A model generated the notes under the pieces. The model searched no databases, was not told the DNA's origin, and saw only the letters and a list, made by a program, of their open reading frames with translations. The position numbers were made by a program, and so were the translations under genes. From Eriocheir sinensis (Eukaryota > Arthropoda > Malacostraca > Decapoda > Varunidae), in the NCBI RefSeq assembly GCF_024679095.1, contig NW_026112142.1, positions 340,837-404,836 on the forward strand: a DNA stretch of 64,000 nt, written 5' to 3'. Positions within the stretch are counted from its first letter, which is position 1; each line of letters opens with the position of its first letter. This document shows, piece by piece, positions 41,561-52,329 of the stretch.

Positions 41561-41689
41561 GGGGAAGACTTACACACAGTTATTTTCTTATTTCATTTAT
41601 TAACATATTTCTTGATACATTTTATTGTTCTCCTGATCAAAGCCTGGGTGGGAAGGGAGAGGGAGATGCTTTCTCTGTCTCACACACAG

Positions 41690-41815
41690 AGACACACAGA
41701 CCATGAATTCAAAGCAAAATTGGACAAAAGCAGATATGAAGACATGCCAGTACAAGATTAGCTCAAATCATGTGTACTACAACCAGGTAATCACACGCAC
41801 ACACACATTTCTAAT
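41690..41815 (+). mobile_element. LINE 3' end, family T1, short fragment
   Basis: TTCAAAGCAAAATTGGACAA and AGCAGATATGAAGAC match the extreme C-terminus of the element at 39.66-40.29 kb (AAGGAAAAGTTGGACAAATA, CAGATACGGAGAC). CTACAACCAGGTAATCACAC matches its CTACAACTAGGTAAATACA tail. A short CA run follows here too. Only the last ~110 bp are kept. Confidence 0.7.
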
Positions 41816-41925
41816 AGGAGTGGGGTCACTTCAGAGAGTAAGGGGGAGGAGGTCTTATCTATATGGGGGGGCATGTGTCTGTGGGTTTGTAAACATTCTG
41901 TGGGAGACATCCTGTGGGTCCTGTG

Positions 41926-42097
<172 letters not shown>

Positions 42098-42156
42098 TTC
42101 GGACCACTAAGCATATGCAACCCACATGCATGCAATATCAACTTGGGTTACTACTA

Positions 42157-42363
42157 AAGTGAAACCATTTTAGCGAGTCCATTGGGGCGTTGGTTCATCA
42201 AGGGTCCTGTCCTCCCCTCTGCTCTGCCACACAGTCCCAACACCTATTTTTTCCTCTCATGTGTTGCCTGTAGCTAGCACATGAGAGGAAGGGACAGGTG
42301 TTGGGATTGTGTGGCAAGGTGGATGGGAGGAAAGGACCCAAGGAAGCTAAAATGGTTTCACTA
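42157..42363. mobile_element. MITE 2, TA-flanked fold-back element
   Basis: The left arm starts AAGTGAAACCATTTTAGC and the right arm ends GCTAAAATGGTTTCACTA. The inverted similarity continues, with indels, through nearly the whole ~207 bp; CAACACCT, CCTCTCATGTG and GGGTCC segments all have their complement in the other half. A TA dinucleotide flanks both sides (42155-42156 and 42364-42365). There is no coding capacity. Confidence 0.87.
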
Positions 42364-42384
42364 TACCAATACTTAAATCATTAC

Positions 42385-42505
42385 TGCTATTTCTGCTGCT
42401 ACTGCTACTACTACTATTACTACTACTACAATTATTACAACTACTATATTACTGCTATTTCTGCTGTTGTTGCTACTACTACTACTACTACTACCACTAC
42501 TTCAA
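42385..42505. repeat. (TAC/TGC)n triplet repeat
   Basis: TGCTAC, TACTACTAT and TACTAC units occur with interruptions, and a 'tattactgctatttctgctg' phrase appears twice (about 42380 and 42447), showing a local duplication. Confidence 0.88.
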
Positions 42506-42539
42506 CTGCTATGGCCACATATAAATAAAATGCCATTCT

Positions 42540-42910
42540 TTCCGTCTTCTATCGATATTTTCACGCTGACTGCTCTTCTGAACTTGCTAACTACATGCCT
42601 CCCCCCTCCCGCGGCCTTGCCTCACATGACTTTCTAATCAAGCTCATCCCTATACTGTCCCTTATACAAGAGTTAACCAGCATCTTCACTCTTTCATCCC
42701 TCTCGCTGGTAAACTCTGGAACAATCTTCCTTCATCTGTATTTCCTCCTGCCTACGACTTGAACTCTTTCAAGAGGAGGGTATCAGGACACCTCTCTTTA
42801 TGGTCACTCCTCTGTACTCCATTCAGGAGCAGCAAGTAGCGGGCTTTTTTTTCATTATTATTTTTTATGCCCTTGAACTGTCTCCTTTGTTGTAAAAAAT
42901 ATAATAATTA
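42540..42910 (+). mobile_element. LINE 3' fragment, family P1
   Basis: It matches the minus-strand element at 47.5-49.4 kb: a FYRYFHADCSSELANYMPPP-type segment, a VNQHLHSFIPLAGKLWNNLP-type segment and PPAYDLNSFKRRVSGHLS. The 3' UTR has AGCAGCAAGTAGCGGGCTTT and CTGTCTCCTTTGTTGTAAAA. One frameshift lies near 42655. The end is A-rich, so this family ends in a short A-rich or TAAA-type tail. Confidence 0.85.
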
Positions 42911-43786
<876 letters not shown>

Positions 43787-43855
43787 CGATGCCGGGTGTG
43801 TTTCCGCCCAGCTCTGTCCCCATCAGCGAGTCGTTCACGGAGGGCGACTCGGAGC
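43787..43855 (-). CDS. Candidate internal host exon
   Basis: On the minus strand a pyrimidine-rich stretch and ATTGCCATCAG acceptor precede 69 bp, followed by GTGAGTGTGG, a strong donor. In one frame (first two bases completing a split codon) the exon reads SESPSVNDSLMGTELGGNTP and continues to the donor without a stop. A second frame is also open. The composition is unlike the surrounding repeats, and 69 is a multiple of three. The protein family was not recognised. Neighbouring exons were not found, which fits long introns but leaves the call unproven. Confidence 0.4.
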
Positions 43856-44165
43856 CTGATGGCAATTAAAGGGGAGGGAGTGCGCAAGTCTTCGTTTCCG
43901 TAACCTGGAAGTACAAAGTGAACGGTCAAATACGAAACAGAACTTCAACCAAGAAATAGCTAGAAAAAAATAAGAAAAAAGCAGGGACAAAACAGGGAGA
44001 GGAATGAATTGGCAAAGTTATGTGAGTCATCCCCAAAGACACTCTTCCATCCATGTGATAGGGCCTCCAGGGGCGTGGGGTGTGAAGGCAGAAGAGGTGG
44101 GCAAGTGCGGTATTTAGTGCGGTAGTGCCACATCACAAAAAAAGTACATAATACACAAACACATA
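43856..44165. other. Unique sequence with a possible hAT-type terminus
   Basis: GGTGGGCAAGTGCGGTATTT followed by a GTGCGGTAGTGCC segment (about 44095-44131) resembles the terminal sequence of hAT-type transposons. Related GCACTACCGC motifs in the opposite sense occur at 45530-45575 across an inserted LINE. Confidence 0.3.
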
Positions 44166-45421
44166 ATGAATCACCTTGACGCAAACAACATCCTTACTGA
44201 CTCACAACACGGCTTTCGACCTAAACGCTCATGTGAATCGCAACTCATTACTATATATCACGACATTTCGAGGCTACTTGACCGACGTGACATTAAACAA
44301 GTTGACAGTATTGTTTAGATTTTGCCAATGCCTTCGACAAAGTCCCGCACAAAAGACTGACATTAAAATTGAAATACTACGGTATTTCAGGACCTATTCT
44401 TCACTGGATCACTGCATTTCTTACTAACAGGACTCAACGTGTTCTTCTTGACGGATCTTCATCCGACACGGTCCCTGTTTCTTCAGGTGTCCCACAAGAC
44501 ACCGTTCGAGGCCCCCTTCTTTTCCTCCTGTACATTAACGATCTTCCACTGTTAACGCCTAACTCTTCCAACAGACTATTTGCCGACGATAGTTTACTCT
44601 TTAGAGCAGTAAAGACTACTGACGACTGCAGACTACTGCAAAACGACTTGGACGCCCTCGAGCGGTGGGAACGCACCTGGCAGATGCACTTCCGACCAGA
44701 CAAATGCAAACTTTTAAGATTCACCAGAGAGCACAACCCCATCCATCACACCTACACTCTCCACAATTCAAATTTAGAATCAGTTCACACACACACAAGT
44801 ACCTTGGCATCCATCTCTCAACTAACTTGAAATTCAACACCCACATAGACCATATCAGTGCCACAGCCAACAGAACACTGGGGTTCCTGAGGAGGAATTT
44901 ACCTAGCTGCACACCTGACATTAAACACATAGTTTATGACACACTTGAGACCAACACTGGAATACTGCTCCACGGTGTGGGATCCTTACACACACAGAAA
45001 CATTGATAGGTTAGAACAAATCAACACCAAGGCGGCAAGGTTCATTACAAACAATTACACTCGAACGCCTGGCATCACAACACGGATCAAACAACAGATA
45101 AACATGGACCCTCTTCACATACGCAGGCAAGCACACAGACTTACACTTATGTACAAGATCACAAACACTCACATTGACATTGACCCACAAACATACCTAC
45201 ACAAGGCAAACAGTCAACGTGCTCGTAACACACACATCCATAAATACCAAACATATCATACTAACACTGACGCATACAAGCACTCATACTTTCCACGCAC
45301 CATACGTGACTGGAACAGCCTCCCTCAACAGATTTTAGACTGCGATACAATAGACTCATTCAAAAAACAAATACACACTCACTTGTCACCACAACACACC
45401 AACAGTAACAATTACACTTGA
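44166..45421 (+). pseudogene. LINE fragment, Jockey/CR1-group family L1b: reverse transcriptase
   Basis: This starts within the reverse transcriptase at NNILTDSQHGFRPKRSCESQ and runs to the stop at 45421. Motifs are a DFANAFDKVPH-like block split by a frameshift (about 44320-44345), SSGVPQDTVRGPLLFLLYIN (about 44483), the catalytic FADDSLLF (about 44577), KYLGIHLSTNLKFNTHID (about 44805), RPTLEYCSTVWDPYTHRNID (about 44950) and RDWNSLPQQILDCDTIDSFK near the end. It differs from the CR1-like copies A-E and belongs to a separate family. Three frameshifts are visible. The 3' UTR is short or unclear, and the clade cannot be fixed by eye. Confidence 0.85.
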
Positions 45422-45812
45422 TTCACTTCCCTCCCCTGCACACTCGGCTCCCCCGTCCCCCCAACAGCCAACACATATGCGTGTTATGCACCATACAGGT
45501 GCCCTGCGCATTATTATCCAGATCCAGATCCCGCACTACCGCAAAATTTCTGAAAATACTGCACTACCGCGGGCCGCACTAAAAAATCCTGCGGTACTTT
45601 TTTGCGGTACTTTGAAAACTATCGAAGACGACATTTGCAGAGCGGCATGTCCACAGATTTTTTTTTTTTTTTACGGTGAGTCGGACTCAATCAGTCAATC
45701 GGTATCAGTCATCAGAATCAGTGATTTAATCATTCTGACTTTTCAGTTATTGTTCAAAATCAAATACTAAATAGACAGACTAAACTACTACACTGCGAGT
45801 CTTCTTTAAGAG
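45422..45812. other. Sequence with repeated GCACTACCGC motifs
   Basis: CCGCACTACCGCAAAATTTC, GCACTACCGCGGGCCGCACT and GCGGTACTTTTTTGCGGTAC lie in a row (45528-45615). The motif also occurs inverted at 44107-44131. It is a candidate transposon end. A T homopolymer follows at 45658-45672. Confidence 0.35.
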
Positions 45813-46511
45813 TGTGGAGGTGGAATTTTAAGGTGAGGGCTTGGTGGATTATGCAGAGCAGGAAAGGAATAGCACTGCACAAGTGGGGGCACTGGTGGAG
45901 GGACATCAGGGGATGCTAGTGGGTGGATGTGGTAATAAACCTCTTAAAAATAGGTGGAATGATTTGGACTGGTGAGAAAAAAAAAACAATACGCAGGTAA
46001 TCAACGACATGGCAGCTGATTGGGTGGATGAACATTGGGCGGATTATTATTATTATTATTATAATGGAGGTACAGAAGAGGAAGCTGTTGGGTGGACGTG
46101 GACCCCAGGAATGGCTGGAGTGAGTTAGGCTGGTTAGGTACAAGTAAACAATGCACACACATACTAGCATTAAAACAGATCCTGACCCTGAAAACATCGC
46201 TCCCGAGCCTCAACACAGATTCACAGCCTTAGCTTAACCACAGTGCACGACACTCACCGTCACCTGAACGACAAGTGTCTCCGCTGCCTCCACACCGTCC
46301 CCACAGCCTTCACACGCCGGGTTCCCTCCTTGACTGACAACTGTTCTCCTCTTCTCCTCCCTCTTGCTCCCCTCCCTCCCCCTTCCTTTAGGATCGGTTA
46401 TTCCCCCCTTACTCCTTCTCCTTTCTTTTTTTCTCTTCAACTTCATAACTATCACTACTTCCTCCTCCCGCTCCCTCTCCTCCCACTCCCTCTCTATAAT
46501 ATCCTAATAAC
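45813..46511. repeat. Segmental duplication, copy 1
   Basis: About 0.7 kb that recurs in the same orientation at 63177-63980. Shared landmarks in order are GGAGGTGGAAT-TTAAGG, GGGCTTGGTGGATTAT, CTTAAAAATAGGTGGAATGA, ATAATGGAGGTACAGAAGAG, GAAAACATCGCTCCCGAGCC, CAGTGCACGACACTCACC and CACGCCGGGTTCCCTCC. On the minus strand ACG|GTGAGTGTCG at 46258/46257 is a good splice donor, preceded by an open frame with GGNPACEGCGDGVEA, so it may be the 3' edge of an exon. Copy 1 has a TTA run (46046-46065) that copy 2 lacks. Confidence 0.85.
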
Positions 46512-47455
46512 CCCTTTTCCCTCGCCTTCTCCAACTACGTAACTATCACTTCACCTCTTCCTCCTCCTTCGACCTTGTTTCCTAATTACCTCCTCCTCCT
46601 CCTCCTTGTTCCTTAGTTCCCTCCCACTCTCCTCCTTAACACTTGCTGCTGCTCCAACTACATAACTATCCATACCTAACCATCATTTCACTACTCCTTC
46701 CTCTTCCTCCTAGTTTCATTACCTTCCCCTCCTCCTCCTCCTGTTCCTCATTCCTAATAATTTAATAACTCTCCTCAACATTCTCAGACGTCAAATTCTC
46801 TTTGCAAATTAGCGTTGACAAGCGCTAAGTCGCTCCTCTGGCCAGGGAAGTGAAGGGGAAATCAAAACTGTAGCGGTGATAGGGATTAAGACGCCAGGCT
46901 GCGAACGGACCAATTGTTTTCCCACGCTGTGCTTGTATGGGCAGTAAACGACCCCCGCAGAGGTGGACAGGGAGTGTGTCAGGGCTCTCGGGGTGCAGGC
47001 AACAGTCCGGCTACAGCTGCATCTTCTGGTGTATAAGAGGAGGCGGGAGATAGTGTTACAGCATTGTAAAAGAGGAACAGGAGGAGGTAATGAAATTAAG
47101 TGGAGGAGGAGGTGGAGGTAGTGAAGTGATAGTTCTGTATAGTGAGAATGAGGAGAAGCGAGAGTGGAGAGTTAAAAGGCATCATGAGAGGAACAGGAGG
47201 AGGAGGAGGAGGAGGAGGCGATAAAGAAACGAGGACGAAGAAGAAATGCTAGCACGCTGGTTTTGTTTTCTCGCCTAGCTAATCAGTGACAGCCTCGCGG
47301 TGATGGGAGGTCAGGCAAACGAACACCAATTTATATGTAAGCAAGCCACGTCGCCTGTAACTGGAATGGGTCTGAGGTCATTATTGATTTCACGCAGTTG
47401 TTTAGGAGTGAAATTGCATAAAAAAATCAAACTCGTCCCGTGATCATGTTTCTAT
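46512..47455. other. No gene recognised
   Basis: C/T-rich to 46770 with three CAACTACGTAACTATCAC-like phrases (46430, 46529, 46655). Unique mixed sequence follows (46790-47060), then GGA-rich DNA. The block 46790-47060 is among the least repetitive DNA here and may deserve a homology search. Confidence 0.45.
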
Positions 47456-47467
47456 TATGGACACTGA

Positions 47468-49371
47468 ACTTTTTTTTTTTTTTTTTTTTTTTACAGCAAA
47501 GGAGACAGCTCAAGGGCACAAAAAAGTAAACATTAATAAAAAAAAAGCCCGCTACTCGCTGCTCCTAAAAATAATCCAAAGAGGTGGCCGAAAGATAGGT
47601 CAGTTTCGGGAGGAGAGGTGTCCTGATATCCTCCTCTTGAAAGAGTTCAAGTCATAGGCAGGAGGAAATACAGATGAAGGAAGATTGTTCCAGAGTTTAC
47701 CAGCGTGAGGGATGAAAGAGTGAAGATGCTGGTTAACTCTTGCATAAGGGGTTTGGACAGTATAGGGATGAGCATGAGTAGAAAGTCGAGTGCAGCGGGG
47801 CCGCGGGAGGGGGGGAGGCATGCAGTTAGCAAGTTCAGAAGAGCAGTCAGCGTGGAAATATCGATAGAAGATAGAAAGAGAGGCAACATTGCGGCGGAAT
47901 TTAAGAGGTAGAAGACTATCAGTATGAGGAGGAGAGCTGATGAGACGAAGAGCCTTTGCCTCCACTCTGTCCAGAAGAGCTGTGTGAGTGGAGCCCCCCC
48001 ACACATGAGATGCATACTCCATACGAGGGCGGACAAGGCCCCTGTATATGGACAGCAACTGTGCAGGGGAGAAGAACTGGCGGAGACGGTACAGAACGCC
48101 CAGCCTCGAGGAAGCTGATTTAGTAAGAGATGAGATATGAAGTTTCCAGTTGAGATTTTGAGTTAAGGATAGACCGAGGATGTTTAGTGTTGAGGAAGGT
48201 GATAGCTGGGTGTTGTCAAAGAATAGGGATAGTTGGTTGGAAGATTGTGTCGAGTGGATAGGTGGAGAAACTGTGTTTTGAGGCGTTGAAGGACACCAGG
48301 TTCTTCTTGCCCCAATCGGAAATAATATTAAGGTCTGAGGCTAAGCGTTCTGCAGCCTCCAGCCTCGAGTCGTTAAGTTCCTGTGGGTCTTCTATTAAAA
48401 GAAGTTGAATAATGCAGAGTGGAATCATCGGCGTAGGAATGGATAGGACAGTTCGTTTTGGAAAGAAGATCATCAATGAACAACAGAAAAAGAGTGGGAG
48501 ATAGGACAGAACCCTGTGGGACACCATTGTTAATAGATTTAGGGGAAGAACAGTGACCGTCTACCACGGCAGAAATAGAACGGTCAGAAAGGAAACTGGA
48601 GATAAAGGTACAGAGAGAAGGATATAAACCGTAGGAGGGTAGTTTAGAAAGCAAAGATTTGTGCCAGACCCTATCAAAAGCTTTTGATATGTCCAGCGCA
48701 ATAGCAAAAGTTTCACCGAAACGGCTAAGAGAGGATGACCAAGAGTCAGTTAAGAAGGCTAGAGATCACCAGTAGAACGCCACTTGCGGAACCCATACTG
48801 GCGATCAGATAGAAGGTCAGAAGTGGAAAGGTGCTTTTGAATCTTCCGGTTAAGGATTGATTCAAAAGCTTTAGATAGACAAGAAAGTAAAGCAATAGGA
48901 CGGTAGTTTGAGGGATTGGAGCGGTCACCCTTCTTAGGTACAGGCTGTATGAAGGCATACTTCCAGCAAGAAGGAAAGGTAGATGTTGACAGGCAGAGGC
49001 GAAAGAGTTTGACCAGGCAGGGTGACAGCACGGAGGCACAGTTTTTAAGGACAATAGGAGGCACTCCATCAGGTCCATAAGCCTTCTGAGGATTGAGGCC
49101 AGAGAGGGCATAGAAAACATCATTTTGAAGAATCTTTATAACAGGCATAAAGGAGTCAGAGGGGAGATGAGTAGGAGGAATATGCCCAGAATCGTCCAGA
49201 GTGGAGTTTTTAGAAAAAGTTTGAGAGAAGACGTCAGCCTTAGAGATAGATGAGACGGCAGTGTTGCCGTCAGGACTGAGGAGTGGAGGGAAAGATGAAG
49301 AAGTGAAGTTGGAGGAGATGTTTTTGGCTAGATGCCAGAAGTCACGGGAAGAGTTAGATTTTGAACGGCAA

Positions 49372-49375
<4 letters not shown>
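47468..49375 (-). pseudogene. LINE family P1: reverse transcriptase and 3' end
   Basis: 5'-truncated minus-strand element. From its 5' side it encodes HLAKNISSNFTSSSFPPLLS (about 49335), NPQKAYGPDGVPPIVLKNCA (about 49090), PVPKKGDRSNPSNYRPIAL (about 48945), QYGFRKWRSTGDL (about 48800), [20 protein letters not shown] (about 48535), the catalytic SYADDSTLHY (about 48440) and VRPRMEYASHVWGGSTHTAL (about 48030). It ends with LNSFKRRISGHLSS (about 47650). The 3' UTR reads AGCAGCGAGTAGCGGGCTTT and a TTTGCTGTAAAA end (plus-strand T run 47469-47492). Frameshifts lie near 48760, 48380 and 48060. The 3' end is shared with the fragment at 42.54 kb. The clade is uncertain (Jockey-superfamily-like). Confidence 0.88.
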
Positions 49376-49402
<27 letters not shown>

Positions 49403-49436
49403 CACACTCACACTCACTCTCACTCTCACTCTCTCC
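49372..49436. repeat. (CA)n to (CACACT)n to (CACTCT)n
   Basis: A CA run changes to hexamer units in which C-to-T changes have been amplified. It sits exactly at the 5' truncation point of the P1 LINE. Confidence 0.93.
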
Positions 49437-49855
49437 ATTCTTATCTCCCTCTTATTCTTTCATTCGTTGCCATATTTGTTAGTTTATTTGAGTGTATCTT
49501 CATATAATCTTTTCCACCCTACGCAGACCTCCTCCTCCCTCCCTCCCTCCTTCTTTCTCCTCCACCATCTCTCTGGTTCCCTTGTTCTACTCTCCCTCAC
49601 TATTTTCCTTCCTTGCTTCCATCTTTCCAGTCTCCTCCTTCATTTCCCTTTCCTTCTCCTTCTCCCTCTTTCCTCTTCTTCCCCATCTCCCTGACACCTA
49701 TCCTTTCCTTCCTAATTTTACATCGTTTCATCCTCCTTTCCTCTTACTCCCTCGGTCTCTCATCTCCCTCTTCCTCCCTCCCTCCCACTCTCCTTCGTCC
49801 ATGGTGGGTTGAGATAGATGCCTGAATGTCAAATGATAGAAAAAAAAATTGTGTT

Positions 49856-49858
<3 letters not shown>
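49437..49858. repeat. Pyrimidine-rich tract
   Basis: C/T-rich low-complexity DNA with no gene. Confidence 0.8.
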
Positions 49859-49922
<64 letters not shown>

Positions 49923-50033
49923 TACCGATTACTTTTTCTTTTTTTATGTTACGTTCATGTTTATTTTTTCAGTATAGGCTATAACTGTAATTCTTATTTT
50001 AATTCATACCTTTTCCGTTCATAAATTATATTC

Positions 50034-50106
<73 letters not shown>
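49859..50106. repeat. (GA)n and (CA)n microsatellites
   Basis: A GA run (49859-49919) and a CA run (50036-50106), with about 115 bp of AT-rich sequence between. Confidence 0.97.
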
Positions 50107-50108
<2 letters not shown>

Positions 50109-50480
50109 TCGGACTGTGGAGTTTTTAAATAAAAAACGGGAAAAAATTCTTTGAGGGAAAAAGGAGGGGGAAAAGGGAAAATTATAAGAATGAATATAAC
50201 AGAGGAGAAAAGTAAATAAGAGAAAACAGAAAAGGGAAAAGAAGTGAGAAATTAATATAAAACCAAGACACTGGAAAATAATAAGGGAAAGTTATATAAA
50301 AAGGATATTGATAAAATTAATATAAAACAAACGCAATGAGCGGCAAGAAGGGTAATGAGAGCAGTACAAAACAGTAAACCGTTAAGAGAACAAATTACTC
50401 TTAATGACCCAATCTAAGGCTATTAAAAGAGATTCGGATACTGTATTTCTGCTATTGCGGTGGGTTTGTTATGATTTTTG
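50107..50480. other. A-rich DNA, no gene recognised
   Basis: A-rich sequence with AATATAAAAC phrases at about 50253 and 50318. Confidence 0.55.
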
Positions 50481-51150
50481 AGGCTTTTAAAATACAAAGA
50501 TCCAAGCGGCTGGGGAGGAGGAAGAGGAGGAAGAAGAGGAAAGAGAGGAAGATTGAGATGGAAACGGAGATGGAAATAAGGGGATGAGGAAGAAAGAGAA
50601 GAAGAAGAAGGAGATTGAAACAGATGAAAAGAGGAGGAGGAGGAGGGAGATGGAAACGGAGATGGGAAGAGGAGAAGAAGATGCAAACGTAGATGGAAGA
50701 TGAAGCGCCCGACAGGAATATGCAGTAAGTAAAAGCGAGAGAAAGACGAGCAGCGTGAGAGATGGAGGAGACGGCAGCGATGAAGGGAGGAGCGAGGAGA
50801 GAATGGGAGAGGAAGGCCACGAGGGACAGACAAGCCAGAGGGAGTCACAGGAGCGAGGAGAGGATGGGAGAGGAAGGACACGAGGGACACACAAGCCAGA
50901 GGGAGTCACGGGAGCGAGGAGAGGATGGGAGAGGAAGGACAGACAAGCCAGAGGGAGTCACAGGAGCGAGGAGAGGATGGGAGAGGAAGGACAGACAAGC
51001 CAGAGGGAGTCACAGGAGCGAGGAGAGGATGGGAGAGGAAGGACAGACAAGCCAGAGGGAGTCACAGGAGCGAGGAGAGGAGGAAGATGGGAGGCGAACG
51101 ACGACGAAGAGGATGGAAGGGAAACAAAAAGAAAAAAAAAACTCAATATT
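50481..51150. repeat. Purine-rich tract with a 52 bp minisatellite
   Basis: Purine-rich DNA contains tandem units (about 50790-51085) with core GACAAGCCAGAGGGAGTCAC. The last three units are spaced at 52 bp; the first two are longer by an inserted CACGAGG-type segment. Frames across it are by-products. Confidence 0.9.
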
Positions 51151-51570
51151 AGTGAATGAAAAAAAACGAGTCAATAAAATATTCAAGATATAGACAATTA
51201 TGATGAAAACAAGGAGGAAAATAGAAATAAATGTGTAAGTATAAAGATGAAAAACAAGAAAAATACACCAAAAGACGTATAAGAGATGAAATAAAATACA
51301 AATGAATAAGAACAAGGAAATGCAAGAAGACAAAAAGAGAAAGAAATAAGTCCCCAACGAAATACTCCCCCCCCAAAAAAAAGGAGATACAATGACAAAG
51401 AAGATAAAAGAAAGGAGGAAGAAAACACGCACGTCACAAAACATTTTAAACACACACAAGACAAAGAAATCTAAGATGAATGGAAGGACTGCATGGACGA
51501 AGAAAGTGATGATGAAGAATTAATGAACCAATGAAAGTAGAACACGAAAAATTATGAAATTCTTTTCCCC
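51151..51570. other. A-rich DNA, no gene recognised
   Basis: A-rich sequence with AAGAANNAAG phrases and a C homopolymer at 51367-51374. If the next exon is real, this is intronic. Confidence 0.5.
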
Positions 51571-51572
51571 AG

Positions 51573-51665
51573 ACAGCAGCAGAGCGAGTGAGCCTCACCC
51601 AAGACTCCACCCTGGCAGAGGTGGTGGCAAAATTCCACCTCCTCGATAAACTCCTGGTAAACTGA
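51573..51665 (+). CDS. Candidate terminal host exon
   Basis: TTCTTTTCCCCAG (to 51572) is a strong acceptor with a pyrimidine tract. The following frame has 30 codons and ends in TGA at 51663-51665. It contains AERVSLTQDSTLAEVVAKFH and ends HLLDKLLVN, a plausible amphipathic helix rather than a low-complexity artefact. The family was not recognised. No poly(A) signal is clear in the next ~150 bp. Upstream exons were not found. The reading frame at the acceptor is assumed. Confidence 0.4.
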   Translation, partial: TAAERVSLTQDSTLAEVVAKFHLLDKLLVN

Positions 51666-51889
51666 CGACATTCTCTGACGGGCTCACCAGCCCGTACCCT
51701 ACCCTAGGAGGACAAATCAATAACATCTCTCGTCACTTATGCGATATTTTTTATCATCGAAGTAAAATACGCTAGGATTTTTTTTTTGCAAAATCTCCAT
51801 ACATTCTCACGCACCAAAATGGAAAAGTAGCTGTTAATACTCCTGACCAAAAATCCCAGAATCAAGAAATCACAGAACAAAAAGAGCGG

Positions 51890-52085
51890 CTAATCACACT
51901 GACGTGATTTCTTCATGTATGAATAAAAACCCACACTGGCAGACAATAGTTATATTTTTTACCAAACAGTTTCGGTGGACACTGCCACCATCTCCAGTGG
52001 TGTAAAGGAAGAGTATAAGTAGTTACAATGGTTTACAATTCTCCTTATATACACAACGGAACGAGTAGCCTACCTAAGTATGGGA
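51890..52085 (-). mobile_element. Penelope-like element tail (putative)
   Basis: On the minus strand CTGGAGATGGTGGCAGTGTC and then CACCGAAACTG (51969-51997) precede TTTGGTAAAAAATATAACTA and a TGCCAGTGTGGGTTTTTATT segment. Penelope-like elements carry hammerhead-type ribozyme motifs in their terminal repeats, and this layout fits one. No reverse transcriptase of that class is visible beside it. Assignment rests on the motif and general recollection of such tails. Confidence 0.35.
51969..51997 (-). ncRNA. Hammerhead-ribozyme-like motif, degenerate
   Basis: It reads CTGGAGA, then stem GGTGG-CAGTGT-CCACC, then GAAAC. The hammerhead core is CUGANGA, stem II and GAAA. The first block has G where A is required, so cleavage would be doubtful. 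Stem II pairs perfectly. Stem III could be a minimal hairpin in the following CTGTTTGG. Confidence 0.3.
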
Positions 52086-52150
52086 GGGGCTGGACAGAGA
52101 GGGAAGGGTGCGTTCGTCAGGTCTGGGGGAGGGAAGTGAGGTCACGGCCC

Positions 52151-52176
52151 CGCCCCAACGCTGCGGCGTTGGGGCG
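52151..52176. repeat. GC-rich perfect hairpin
   Basis: CGCCCCAACGC, loop TGCG, then the exact complement GCGTTGGGGCG. The 11 bp stem stands out in AT-rich surroundings. Confidence 0.9.
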
Positions 52177-52329
52177 TAGGATTAGGGATTAGCAAAATAC
52201 AATCTAACTGACAAACAGGAAAAAAAATAAAAACCGACCCATCTTGTCCTTATCACGTTTTTCCTTTTTGTTTTTATTTATCAAGTTGGAGGAACTGGCG
52301 GTCGAGCTGATTTTTAATGAATCAATCTT

